From: Intestinibacillus sp. Marseille-P6563
GTDB lineage: Bacteria; Bacillota; Clostridia; Oscillospirales; Butyricicoccaceae
NCBI RefSeq assembly: GCF_900604335.1
Contig: NZ_UWOD01000002.1
Location: forward strand, 930,001-994,000
Direction: 5' to 3'
DNA length: 64,000 bases
Within the stretch, counting starts at the first letter, position 1. Every line of letters starts with the position of its first letter. Both the position numbers and the translations under genes were made by a program. Positions 17,671 through 26,134 of the stretch are shown here, piece after piece. The notes beneath the pieces were generated by a model that did no database searches, had not been told where the DNA came from, and saw nothing but the letters and a program-made list of their open reading frames with translations.

Positions 17671-17706
17671 TTTCCCCTATTTTTTTCGTTTTTTTCAAAA
17701 AAAGAC

Positions 17707-17735
17707 GTGACAAACCTGTTTTAGTGTGATATACT
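17707..17735 (+). promoter_or_regulatory. Second tRNA promoter
   Basis: GTGACA (17707-17712), 17-base spacer, TATACT (17730-17735), 33 bases before tRNA-Lys, so Lys and Val tRNAs may be made separately. Confidence 0.6.
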
Positions 17736-17768
17736 ATTCAAGGTTCGGTGCTTTAGGGGTTACCGTTC

Positions 17769-17844
17769 GGTCCATTAGCTCAGCTGGCAGAGCATCTGCC
17801 TTTTAAGCAGAGGGTCCGGGGTTCGAGCCCCCGATGGGCCACCA
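17769..17844 (+). tRNA. tRNA-Lys (TTT)
   Basis: Acceptor GGTCCAT/ATGGGCC, anticodon loop CTTTTAA (anticodon TTT), encoded CCA. Confidence 0.97.
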
Positions 17845-17847
17845 TCT

Positions 17848-17923
17848 GGAAGTTTAGCTCAGCTGGGAGAGCATCTGCCTTACAAGCAGAGGGTCACAGG
17901 TTCGAGCCCTGTAACTTCCACCA
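17848..17923 (+). tRNA. tRNA-Val (TAC)
   Basis: Acceptor GGAAGTT/AACTTCC, anticodon loop CTTACAA (anticodon TAC), encoded CCA. It starts three bases after the CCA of tRNA-Lys. Confidence 0.97.
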
Positions 17924-17962
17924 AAAAGACCGTGAAATCAATGATTTCACGGTCTTTTTTTC
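17924..17962 (+). terminator. Terminator of the tRNA cluster
   Basis: GACCGTGAAATCA / TGATTTCACGGTC followed by TTTTTTTC. Nearly the same palindrome recurs at 23010-23040. Confidence 0.9.
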
Positions 17963-18012
17963 TTTTCTGGAAATTGTATATCACGGCTTTTGAAATGCAA
18001 AAAAATTTTGCA

Positions 18013-19387
18013 TTTATCTGGATAAGGTAGAATAAGTTTCGCAAATTGAAAAGTAGATAAAAAGAGACATGGTTTGCAGATGTCTGGTAGAATGAAGTTG
18101 CGACACACCATTCTGAAAGGAGACAGCAAACCATGTCCGAGAAAATTGTACAGCTAAACGAGGAAATTATCAAGGGGCAGCTTAAGGAGCTTGTGCGCGG
18201 CAGCGTAGAGGAAACCCTCAACGAACTACTGGAGGCCGAGGTGGAGAAGCTGACCCAGGCAGCCCGGTATGAGCGCAATGAGCAGCGCCAGGGCTACCGC
18301 AGCGGCCACTACCACCGCAGCCTCACTACCACTTCCGGAGATGTCACGCTCAAGGTACCCAAGCTCAAGGGAATTTCCTTTGAAACTGCCATCATTGAGC
18401 GGTACCGCCGCCGTGAGAGCAGCGTGGAAGAGGCGCTCATTGAGATGTACCTGGCCGGCGTATCCGTTCGGCGTGTGGAGGATATTACCGAGGCCCTCTG
18501 GGGCAGCAAAGTCTCTCCCTCCACTATAAGTGAGTTAAACAAGAAAGCGTATGTCCACATCGAGGATTGGCGGAACCGTCCTCTGCAAGGCGGACGATAT
18601 CCGTATGTCTATGTGGATGGGATCTATCTGCGCCGTAACTGGGGCGGCGAATTTGAAAACGTAGCCATTCTTGTGGCAATTGCGGTCAATGAGGACGGAT
18701 ACCGTGAGGTTCTGGGTGCCGCTGAGAGCATGAAAGAGGACAAGGCCAGCTGGGTCAGCTTCTTCCAGTGGCTCCGCGGGCGTGGCCTGGACGGAGTGAA
18801 ACTCATTGTTGGCGACAAGTGCCTTGGTATGCTGGAGGCTGTAGAAGAAGTATTCCCTGAAGCCAAGTACCAGCGGTGTACTGTCCATTTCTACCGCAAT
18901 GTGTTCTCAGTCACTCCTCGTTCCAAGGTAAAACTGGTAGCCAAAATGCTCAAGGCGATCCACGCCCAGGAAAGTAAGAAAGCTGCCCGGGAGAAAGCCA
19001 AAGCCGTAGTGGAGCAACTGCGCTCTATGAAGTTGAAGGAGGCCGCCAAAAAGGTGGAGGATGGCATAGAGGAAACGCTGACTTACTGCGATTTTCCCAG
19101 CGAGCACTGGACTCGTATCCGCACCAACAATGTCATTGAACGGCTGAACCGGGAGATCCGTCGCCGCACTCCTGTGGTGGGCAGTTTTCCGGATGGCAAC
19201 TCTGCTCTGATGCTGGTCTGTGCCCGGCTGCGCCATGTGGCCGGTACCCAGTGGGGCAGCAAGAAGTACATGAACATGAAGCACCTGGAGGCAGTCCTTG
19301 AAGATGCCTCCATTGCTGGCTGACTTCACACTCATGCCAGGATCTGCAAACCAATTTGCGAAAAACTATTGACACTACCTTTATCTG
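18013..19387 (+). mobile_element. IS256-family insertion sequence
   Basis: A complete-looking element: transposase gene at 18133 plus related ends. Left end GGTAGAATAAGTTTCGCAAA (from 18026) and the complement of the right end (GGTAGTGTCAATAGTTTTTC then GCAAATTG, from 19379 inward) form imperfect inverted repeats ending in a shared CGCAAATTG. TTTATCTG occurs at both edges (18013-18020 and 19380-19387) and fits the 8-bp target duplication of this family, but the exact ends are uncertain because a second GATAA copy next to the repeats allows another alignment. It sits about 90 bases after tRNA-Val. Confidence 0.75.
18133..19323 (+). CDS. IS256-family transposase
   Basis: A 396-residue transposase of the Mutator/IS256 type. 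The DDE residues can be placed: first Asp in YVDGIYLRR (about residue 160), second Asp in IVGDKCLGM (about 235), and Glu in the helix TNNVIERLNREIRRR (about 340). The N-terminal region has the basic RNEQRQGYRSGHY DNA-binding segment. Full length with no frameshift, so probably active. ATG 18133 has AAAGGAG about ten bases upstream. Confidence 0.95.
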   Translation: MSEKIVQLNEEIIKGQLKELVRGSVEETLNELLEAEVEKLTQAARYERNEQRQGYRSGHYHRSLTTTSGDVTLKVPKLKGISFETAIIERYRRRESSVEEALIEMYLAGVSVRRVEDITEALWGSKVSPSTISELNKKAYVHIEDWRNRPLQGGRYPYVYVDGIYLRRNWGGEFENVAILVAIAVNEDGYREVLGAAESMKEDKASWVSFFQWLRGRGLDGVKLIVGDKCLGMLEAVEEVFPEAKYQRCTVHFYRNVFSVTPRSKVKLVAKMLKAIHAQESKKAAREKAKAVVEQLRSMKLKEAAKKVEDGIEETLTYCDFPSEHWTRIRTNNVIERLNREIRRRTPVVGSFPDGNSALMLVCARLRHVAGTQWGSKKYMNMKHLEAVLEDASIAG

Positions 19388-19484
19388 ACACACTTTCTTT
19401 AATAGGGCCGCTAAAAGCTTGTATATGGATAGAAAATGTAATCCAGCGTTATAAAATAAAAACTAAAATTTCAGAAAATACGAT
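19388..19484. other. Spacer downstream of the insertion sequence
   Basis: About 100 AT-rich bases with no gene that I can support. Confidence 0.4.
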
Positions 19485-19543
19485 AAGGGCAAAATACTTT
19501 TGCGTCTATTTTTTTAATACGCAAAACTATTTTGCCCTTTTTT
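19485..19543 (+). terminator. Long two-part terminator hairpin
   Basis: Outer stem AAGGGCAAAATA / TATTTTGCCCTT and inner stem TTTTGCGT / ACGCAAAA, then TTTTTTG. No gene precedes it directly, so it is either the terminator of a gene displaced by the IS or a shield against transcription from the IS. Confidence 0.75.
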
Positions 19544-19643
19544 GTTCTCATTCTCCTTTTCGATTGCGGGCACAGATGTTTACCTTAAAATGAAGGCCCT
19601 CTTTTTCTGCGGTGTACATCTCTTTCCACCAAGAATCCTTGCG

Positions 19644-19667
19644 TGATTTGCATAAAATCTCAAATCA
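19644..19667 (+). promoter_or_regulatory. Candidate activator (enhancer) site for the sigma-54 promoter
   Basis: Perfect 7-bp inverted repeat TGATTTG (19644-19650) / CAAATCA (19661-19667). Its centre is about 75-80 bases upstream of the -24 element, where sigma-54 activators usually bind. Confidence 0.4.
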
Positions 19668-19729
19668 AAGTTTGACAATTATCACAAAAATATCGTTTTA
19701 TATCACGAAAAAGCAGACAAGATGCAGAG

Positions 19730-19746
19730 TTGGCACGCATTTTGCT
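19730..19746 (+). promoter_or_regulatory. Sigma-54 (-24/-12) promoter of mttB
   Basis: TTGGCACG, four bases (CATT), TTGCT: an exact match to the YTGGCACG-N4-TTGCW consensus with correct GG-GC spacing. It lies 108 bases before the mttB start on the same strand. Confidence 0.8.
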
Positions 19747-19853
19747 ACAAAAATGGTACAAGGCAATTCTATGGCAATGGATTGCACTTGACAAAATGGT
19801 GTGTAATTGGGCTCACGGCTCGGTTATGCAACGCTGAGAGAAAAGGAGGAAAT

Positions 19854-21266
19854 ATGCAGTCCAGAGAACAAATAATCCATCATGCTGCGATGGAAATCTT
19901 ACGAGATGTCGGCGTTCAGTTCCATAACGAAGAAGCATGCCGCATTTTGAAAGAAAACGGAATTCGTGTTGAAAATGCCGTCGCCTACTTCACCGAAGAG
20001 CAGGTGATGCATTGGGTGGGTATGGCTCCAGAGCAATTTACGCTGTATGGCCGCAATGAAACGTACAAAATGACATTGGGAGACGGTTCCACGCATCCTT
20101 CTCCGACGTACGGATGCGCCTTTATCGCCGAACGGGACGGAACACAGCGCCCCGGCACCATGGAGGACTACGTCAAAGCGGTCAAACTCGTTCATGCCAG
20201 TGATGTTTATACTATTGACGGCGGCATTCTGATTCAGCCAAGCGATATGGAAGATACGCTTGCACCTCTGGCAATGTTCTACGCAACCATCACGCATTCT
20301 GACAAAATCATCATGCTTCCTACGTCCGATCGGTGCATTATGGAATCCATGGTACAAGCCGCTTGTGCCATATTCGGAGGCCAAAAGGAGCTGATCAAAA
20401 AGCCTCGCATGATTGCGCTGATCAACACGAATTCTCCCCTATCACTGGATGGCAAGATGTTGGATAACCTGATGGTTCTGGCGCGTTACGGTCAGCCGGT
20501 CATTCTTTGCCCCGCGGCCATGCTGGGAGCGACCGGGCCTATATTTATGGCCGGAACGGTTGCCATGGGAACCGCAGAATCCCTTGCTGGGATTGCGCTT
20601 GCGCAGATGATCCGGCCGGGTACGCCCTGTGTCTTTGGGATTCAGTCCACTGCCGTCGACATGCATGGCCTGACGTTTGCCTGTGCTGCGCCGGAAGGTA
20701 CCTTGATGCAGGGATTTAGCGCAAATATGGCCCGGTTCTATCATCTGCCTTCGCGCGGCGGCGGCAGTCAGTGTGATGCTCCGGTCGTGAATGCACAGGC
20801 AGGGTATGAGTCCATGCTGACTTTTTCTTCTGCAATGCAGCACGGCATCAACCTGGTTATGGAGGCCGGCGGCGTGCTGGCCAGTGTGAATGCGACTTCG
20901 TTTGATAAGATGATTGTGGATTTTGAAATCATCCGACAGGTGCAATTCGCATCCACGCCATTTGAAGTAAGCGAGGAGACCTTGTGTCTGGATGATATTA
21001 AGGCCATCGGGCACAATGGCAGTTATGTGACCGCGGACAGCACGTTGGATAACTTCCGGGAGCTCTATATGCCGCGCATTGGTTCCCGTGATGCCAAATC
21101 TGCCACTTATTTTGAAGACAGCATCGACAAAGAATATGCACGGCTTATGGAAGAATACGAAAGCCATCGCCCGCATCTGGACAGCCAAACACTGGACAAG
21201 GTGAAAGCCATTTTCGTGGAAAACGGGGTTTCTCCGCAGCAGCTTGACGCAATTGAAATGCTTTAA
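19854..21266 (+). CDS. MttB-family (non-pyrrolysine) trimethylamine/betaine methyltransferase
   Basis: A 470-residue protein of the COG5598 MttB superfamily, which moves a methyl group from a quaternary or tertiary amine to a corrinoid protein. Family-like segments are AMEILRDVGVQFHNEEACRI, GDGSTHPSPTYGCAF, and GGGSQCDAPVVNAQAGYES. The frame is continuous with no in-frame TAG, so it belongs to the pyrrolysine-free branch (glycine betaine, proline betaine, carnitine and similar substrates). Next to it is a BCCT quaternary-amine transporter gene. The partner corrinoid protein and the corrinoid-to-folate methyltransferase are not in the window. ATG 19854 has AAGGAGG upstream. The true substrate cannot be read. 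Confidence 0.85.
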   Translation: MQSREQIIHHAAMEILRDVGVQFHNEEACRILKENGIRVENAVAYFTEEQVMHWVGMAPEQFTLYGRNETYKMTLGDGSTHPSPTYGCAFIAERDGTQRPGTMEDYVKAVKLVHASDVYTIDGGILIQPSDMEDTLAPLAMFYATITHSDKIIMLPTSDRCIMESMVQAACAIFGGQKELIKKPRMIALINTNSPLSLDGKMLDNLMVLARYGQPVILCPAAMLGATGPIFMAGTVAMGTAESLAGIALAQMIRPGTPCVFGIQSTAVDMHGLTFACAAPEGTLMQGFSANMARFYHLPSRGGGSQCDAPVVNAQAGYESMLTFSSAMQHGINLVMEAGGVLASVNATSFDKMIVDFEIIRQVQFASTPFEVSEETLCLDDIKAIGHNGSYVTADSTLDNFRELYMPRIGSRDAKSATYFEDSIDKEYARLMEEYESHRPHLDSQTLDKVKAIFVENGVSPQQLDAIEML

Positions 21267-21357
21267 ATCTGGGGGTACATAATACTAGAAAAGCACGTTA
21301 AGTTTCCTTTTTTCACAGCGATACACCGTGATATGTCAAAGAGAAAGGGGTATATTC

Positions 21358-22972
21358 ATGGAAAAGAATCAAAAAGAGAGTATCTGGAATCAGATCGACA
21401 TGAAAGTCTTTGTTCCGGGTATGGCGGTTATCCTTTTGGTGATTGCCGTCGGTATTTTCTTCCCAAATCAGTTCTATAATGCACTGCACACCGGTGTGCT
21501 TTGGATCATGGATCATTTTAAATGGTTCTATATTCTGCTTGTCATCTTGATTTGTGGCTTGTTCGCAGCCATCTGCTTTACCAAGCTGGGCGATATTCGT
21601 CTGGGCGGCAAAAAAGCAAAGCCCAGTCTGAAAACCAGCACCTGGTTTACTCTGTCCATGACTGGTACCATCGCAGTTGGTATCTGCTTCTACGGCGTAT
21701 CTGGCCCTGTCAATATGCTGATGAACCCGCCTTCTTTTATGGGCGTGGAAGCCGGTACCAAAGAAGCGATCATTCCAGTTTTGAAATACTGCTATTTGCA
21801 TTATGCCTTCCCGGTATTCTTTATCATCGTTGCGTTTGCGATGATGATTGCTCTGATCTACTACAACGGCAAACGGACCCTGCGCGCCAACGATACCCTG
21901 TATCCGTTGCTGGGCGAACGTTCGCAGGGGGTTCTCGGTTCTGTCATCAATACCTTTAGCGTGGTTGCCCTGTTGGTAACTGGTACAGACATGGGCCTTG
22001 CCGTCCTTCAGCTCAATGCTGGCATCGGTACGGTCGCAGGCATGTCGGAGACTCCTTCGTTTGAACCGTATATCATTCTGTTCTACACCGTCATCACCAT
22101 TCTTTTTGCGACCTCCGGCGTGCACAAACTGATGGGTAAGCTAAGTGATATCAATGCGATTGCCTATTTTGTAATCCTGGGCGTGATCCTGGTCTTCGGC
22201 GCAGTCGGCGCAAACCGTCTGCTTTGCACCTTCTTTACCTCGATGGGCGAATTTGTCCGCGATTTCATCCCCATGATCTCCTTCGGCGACCCGATCGATC
22301 AGACCGGTTGGCAGACCACCGCAACCATGTACTATTACTCCTGGAACATTGTTCCGGCCTTCCTGCACGCACTGTTCTATGTTTCGATTGCTTACGGCCG
22401 TACCCTGCGTCAGTTCATTTTGGTCAACTGTGTGGCTCCTGGCCTGGTAACCTGCTTGTGGTATGTTCTGTTCGGCGGTTCGGCCATGTTTGGCGTCGTA
22501 GAAGGCAAGCGGCCTGTATGAGAAAATGCAGCAGTTCGGCGACGGCATTGCCACCTTTGCATTCCTCGAAACCCTGCCGGGCGGCGATATCCTCAAGTGG
22601 CTGTTTATCCTGCTCGCGATGATGACCTTCATCACCTATTCCGACTCCAAGGCCTTCTCCTTCCCCATGCTGTTTATGAAAAAGACCGAAGTGGACGCCT
22701 CGCAAACCAAGGTTCCGAAGCTGATGAATGCAGCCATCGCCATCTTCATGGGCGCTCTGTCCTTCGTTCTGCTGTATGTTGGCGGTTATGATGCGCTGAG
22801 CGAAATGATGGTATTCCTTGCATTCCCCTTTGGCATTTTGATGTTCCTGATTGTTCTTTCGACGATTAAAATGCTGATGCCTCGCGAAAAATACGATATG
22901 ACTTACATCGAAGAGCTGGAAGAGGAACAAAAACTGACCGTGCAAAATGAAGTTTCCGAAAAAAATCCTTAA
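21358..22972 (+). pseudogene. BCCT-family betaine/carnitine/choline transporter, frameshifted
   Basis: Together the two frames give about 537 residues, the normal BCCT length with 12 membrane segments. The first frame (21358-22521) covers residues 1-387 and includes the substrate-site region with Trp (DQTGWQTTATMYYYSWNI) and the signature GRTLRQF. It then ends at a TGA after VVEGKRPV. The second frame resumes at once (LYEKMQQFGDGIATF) to 22972. Removing one A from GGCAAGCGG near 22506 restores VVEGSGLYEK, so this is a one-base insertion. It follows mttB by about 90 bases and is likely in the same sigma-54 transcript. Real inactivation or a sequencing error are both possible. Confidence 0.88.
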
Positions 22973-23005
22973 AATTATCACGCAGACAAGCCAAATACCC
23001 ATTTG

Positions 23006-23046
23006 AAAACAGACCGTGAAATCGACGATTTCACGGTCTGTTTTTG
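23006..23046 (+). terminator. Terminator after the BCCT gene
   Basis: CAGACCGTGAAATCG / CGATTTCACGGTCTG around a single A, followed by TTTTTG. Its core is the same as the tRNA-cluster terminator at 17928. Confidence 0.9.
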
Positions 23047-23155
23047 TTTCCGCATGACATGCGTTGGATATATTTGGAGTCTTTAGGCTGGCTTTAGTGC
23101 TCTGTGGTAATATCTCCATACTGAATCATGTTCGCAATAAGGAGATTGATGCGCT

Positions 23156-24463
23156 ATGGGTTATTCATCACATTTCAAATGCCTGGCTGCCGGTACGGCG
23201 CTACTGGTCCTGCTAACCGGCTGCGGCGCCTCGCCCCAACAGGCAGCCACCTCAACCGGCACCCCAGTCGAAACGCAGACGGTCACACGATCGAATATCG
23301 CTACACACAACCAGCTTTCCGGCAAAGTCGTTCCGCGCAATGCGGTTTCGATCTTTGCGCCGCAGGAAAGCGATGTGCTGACCGTACACGTGGAGGTCGG
23401 CGACCAGGTCACAACCGGGCAAACGCTCGTCACGCTGGATTCGTCCTCCATCCAACGCGAGATCGAACAAGTACAGGGCGAACGCAGCCGTACGGCTGCG
23501 CTTTACGATGAGCAGATCTCCCTGGCGCAGCAACAGTTAGAAAATACCCAAACGCTCATGGAAGAGAAGGTGCGGCAGGCCAAGCAGGATTGGGACAATA
23601 CCCAAAAACTGCATGAGCAAGGCGCCGCTTCTGACCTGGAACTTGACCAGGCCGAATCCACCTATTCCGAAGCCCAATTAAACGCGGACGAGTCGATCAA
23701 TTCGGCCCGCGTTTCGGTCAGCCAGTTGTAGACCGAAAAAACCAACCAACTATCTACCTACGACAAAACGCTGGCCGATCTGGCCGATAACCAGGCGGAT
23801 CAGTCCATCAAAGCTACGGTTTCCGGAACCGTGACCGAAGTCAATGTGGTCAAGGGCGGCAAGGCCTCGGTGCAGACAGCTGCTGTTGTCATCGCAACCG
23901 ATGAAGCACCGCAAATTTCCATGTCGGTTTCGGAAACCATTCAGCCCTGGCTGACCGTTGGCGATACGGTCGATGTGCAGATCTCTGCCCTTGGCAATGA
24001 CACCTTCCAGGCAACTATCGCTTCGGTTGCATCGGCGGTCAACGAGCAGACCCAGTTATACGATGTACGGCTCGATCTGCCCCAAAACATTGACGCCGCT
24101 TATGGCATGTTTGCCACCGTCACCGTGGATACCGACCCGCGCGAAAACGCCATTGTCATCCCGACTGATGCTATCCTCACCGACAACGAATCGCAGTATG
24201 TATTCATTGTGCAGGACGGCACCACCGCTGTGCGGGTGGACATTGAGAGCGGCCTGGTGGGCGACGGTGTGACCCAGGTAGAAGCTGGTCTGGAAGAAGG
24301 CAATGAACTGGTCATCGTCGGCCAAAGCTACTTAGCCGACGGCGCTGAAGTCCGCGTTGTCACCCGGGACGGCGAAGATGTCACCCAAACGGCCGACGAG
24401 GAAACTCCAACCGATGTGGCGCAGCCGGATGAAGCCGCCGGAGAGGAGGGCGCTCCGGCATGA
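23156..24463 (+). pseudogene. RND efflux membrane-fusion (adaptor) lipoprotein, interrupted by an in-frame TAG
   Basis: A 435-codon frame encodes a HlyD/AcrA-type adaptor: signal peptide with lipobox LLTGC (Cys 23), a lipoyl/barrel-sandwich half (VHVEVGDQVTTGQTLVTLDS), a coiled-coil hairpin (residues 95-205), the second lipoyl half (KATVSGTVTEVNVVKGGKAS), beta-barrel and membrane-proximal domains. A TAG at 23729-23731, in the descending coiled coil, stops the frame after 191 residues; the same frame then runs on without gaps to 24463. A C-to-T change from CAG would explain it. The end overlaps the next gene by four bases (ATGA). Confidence 0.88.
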
Positions 24464-25013
24464 AGTTCGCAGCATTCAGTATCAAACACAAGGTCGCAAC
24501 GACCCTAGCGGCGATTCTGGTCGTGATTTTCGGCTATCTGTGCTATGCCCAGCTCCCGCTCGCCCTCATGCCCAGCATGGAAGTCAAAATGGCCGTGGTC
24601 GTGACCACCTATTCGGGCGCAGGTCCGGAAGAAGTCGAAAATCTGGTCACGCGCATTATCGAATCGGCATGTTCGAGTGTATCCGGTCTGGATGAACTGA
24701 CCAGTACTTCGTCCGAAGGACAATCGATGGTATCGGTCCAGTTCACCGACGAAACCGACCTGGATGAGGCGGTTACCGACCTGCGCGATAAGGTATCGCG
24801 CGTCGAAGGCCGTCTGCCCGACGGTGCGGACAGTCCCTCCATTATGAAGATGGACCCGGACGCCATGCCGGTGGTCACCATCGGTTTGCAGGGCCAGGAC
24901 CTTGCCGAAATGCAGTCGATCGCCGAAGATGAAATCGGCCCGTATCTCGAGCGCCTGTCCGGCGTCGCATCGGTCGATATTTCGGGCGGTTATGAAAACG
25001 AGGTCGAAATCAA
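24460..25013 (+). pseudogene. RND efflux pump, 5' remnant only
   Basis: Encodes the first 184 residues of an AcrB/MexB-type inner-membrane pump: first membrane helix, then porter-domain motifs YSGAGPEEVENLVTRIIES, DLRDKVSRVEGRLPDGADSP and the ending GVASVDISGGYENEVEI. Family members are about 1,000-1,050 residues, so over 80 percent is missing. After EVEI the sequence jumps into a TolC-like gene in a different frame, giving a short nonsense tail that stops at 25170. Confidence 0.88.
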
Positions 25014-25457
25014 TTGGATGCCATCGATTATGCCGCCGATCTGGAACAGGCCCTTGCAAACAGCTATTCCATTTGGGCCAAGGAGGATGCGGTACGCGAA
25101 GCCTCGAACGATTATGAAGACGGTATCACGAACAATCTCTATGCCTACGAAGCTGCCCAGATCGAACTGAAAGCCGAAAAAGAAAGCGTAACCGCTTCTT
25201 TCCGTTCGCTGTACAAGACCTTGCAGGAGCAGCAGTCCACCTTGACCGCCGCCGAGTCCGATTTGGCCATGGCACAAAAGACCTTCTCCATCCAGCAGAC
25301 CAAATATGAAAGCGGCATGATTTCTGAACTGGATTATATCGAAGCTCAGGAAACCCTGGCTGCCGCAGAAGAAGCCGCCATCACAGCCCGGACCGATCTG
25401 CTCACCGCATACAACGATTATCAGTGGGCCATCCGCGGCGTCATGACGCAGGACTGA
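25011..25457 (+). pseudogene. TolC-like outer-channel family protein, 3' remnant
   Basis: About 148 codons, starting LDAIDYAADLEQALANSYSI, encode the C-terminal coiled-coil half of a TolC/OEP-type protein (long alternating Ala/Glu/Gln helices, QTKYESGMISELDYIEAQET, ending DYQWAIRGVMTQD). Full members are about 400 residues. The fragment begins exactly where the RND gene breaks off, so one deletion removed the end of the pump and the start of this gene. In Gram-positive bacteria these OEP-like proteins occur beside RND pumps as exported lipoproteins. Confidence 0.82.
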
Positions 25458-25461
25458 AAAG

Positions 25462-26094
25462 GTGTATATTCAGGTAATCCGGCGCAATGATTCGCTTGGA
25501 GGGCAGGCTGCACAGGCAGAAGATCCGGCAGAGCAATGGACAGAAGAGCAGCTTCTGGCATCGGATACGATCCGAAAACAGGATTTTGTGGTCGTGCATA
25601 CCCGCCGCAAAGAGCAAGCGCCCCACCGGTATATGGAGTGCTGCCGGTATCATTGCCCGGTGATATGGATTGTGGGCGAAAAATCGTCCGCCCGGCGAAA
25701 ATCCGGCAGCCCCCCAGCACAAAAGGATATGCCCTGCGTCAAACTTTTCTGCCGCTCTACGATGCAGGAAACCCCGCGGCGTGACCCTCCGTTTCAGTAT
25801 ATTGTTTTAGACTGCGGCAAACGAACCGTTTGCCGCGGCACCGAACAGATTTCTTTATCCCATTGCAGCTTTACGGTACTGCTGTATTTGCTGCGGGAAC
25901 CCAATACGGTACACACTCGCAAACAGATGCTGCTGGATATTTGGGGCGAGGACGTTGTCAAAAACGAACGGGTGGGCACCTATATCAGCAAACTGCGGCG
26001 TACCTTTCAGCGATGGGAAGAATTTTATATTGCGACCATATGTGGGGTGGGATATGCCGCAATCTCCCCTTTCCTGTACCCGCCCAACAACTGA
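25462..26094 (+). CDS. Atypical OmpR-type winged-helix regulator with degenerate receiver
   Basis: A 210-residue protein. The C-terminal 95 residues are a Trans_reg_C winged helix (LSHCSFTVLLYLLREPNTVH; RVGTYISKLRRTFQ; GVGYAAI). The N-terminal 110 residues have the size and hydrophobic pattern of a receiver domain (QDFVVVHTRR, CPVIWIVGE) but lack the acidic pocket and a phospho-acceptor Asp in place. It starts with GTG four bases after the TolC-like remnant and so may have been the last gene of the efflux operon. The start is uncertain. It could work without phosphorylation or be decaying like its neighbours. Confidence 0.6.
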   Translation: MYIQVIRRNDSLGGQAAQAEDPAEQWTEEQLLASDTIRKQDFVVVHTRRKEQAPHRYMECCRYHCPVIWIVGEKSSARRKSGSPPAQKDMPCVKLFCRSTMQETPRRDPPFQYIVLDCGKRTVCRGTEQISLSHCSFTVLLYLLREPNTVHTRKQMLLDIWGEDVVKNERVGTYISKLRRTFQRWEEFYIATICGVGYAAISPFLYPPNN

Positions 26095-26095
26095 A

Positions 26096-26134
26096 AATCC
26101 CCTGTATCGGGAAAACCGATACAGGGGATTCCTT
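26096..26134. terminator. Bidirectional terminator
   Basis: AATCCCCTGTATCGG / CCGATACAGGGGATT around GAAAA, between the atypical regulator and the convergent histidine kinase. Confidence 0.85.

Noticed and set aside
19771-19785. Second sigma-54-like element (TGGCAATGGATTGCA)
   Set aside because: The distance between GG and GC is one base too short and the CACG part is not kept.
19722-19853. Longer start for the MttB-family protein (44 extra codons)
   Set aside because: These codons cover the sigma-54 promoter region, have no family match, and the ATG at 19854 has a strong AAGGAGG site.
23729-23731. TAG as a pyrrolysine codon
   Set aside because: It sits in a coiled coil of an efflux adaptor, not a methylamine methyltransferase, the MttB here has no TAG, and the next gene is broken too, so simple decay is the better reading.
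24460-25170. Short complete RND-like protein of 236 residues
   Set aside because: Only the first 184 residues match the pump; the tail is TolC-like DNA read in the wrong frame.
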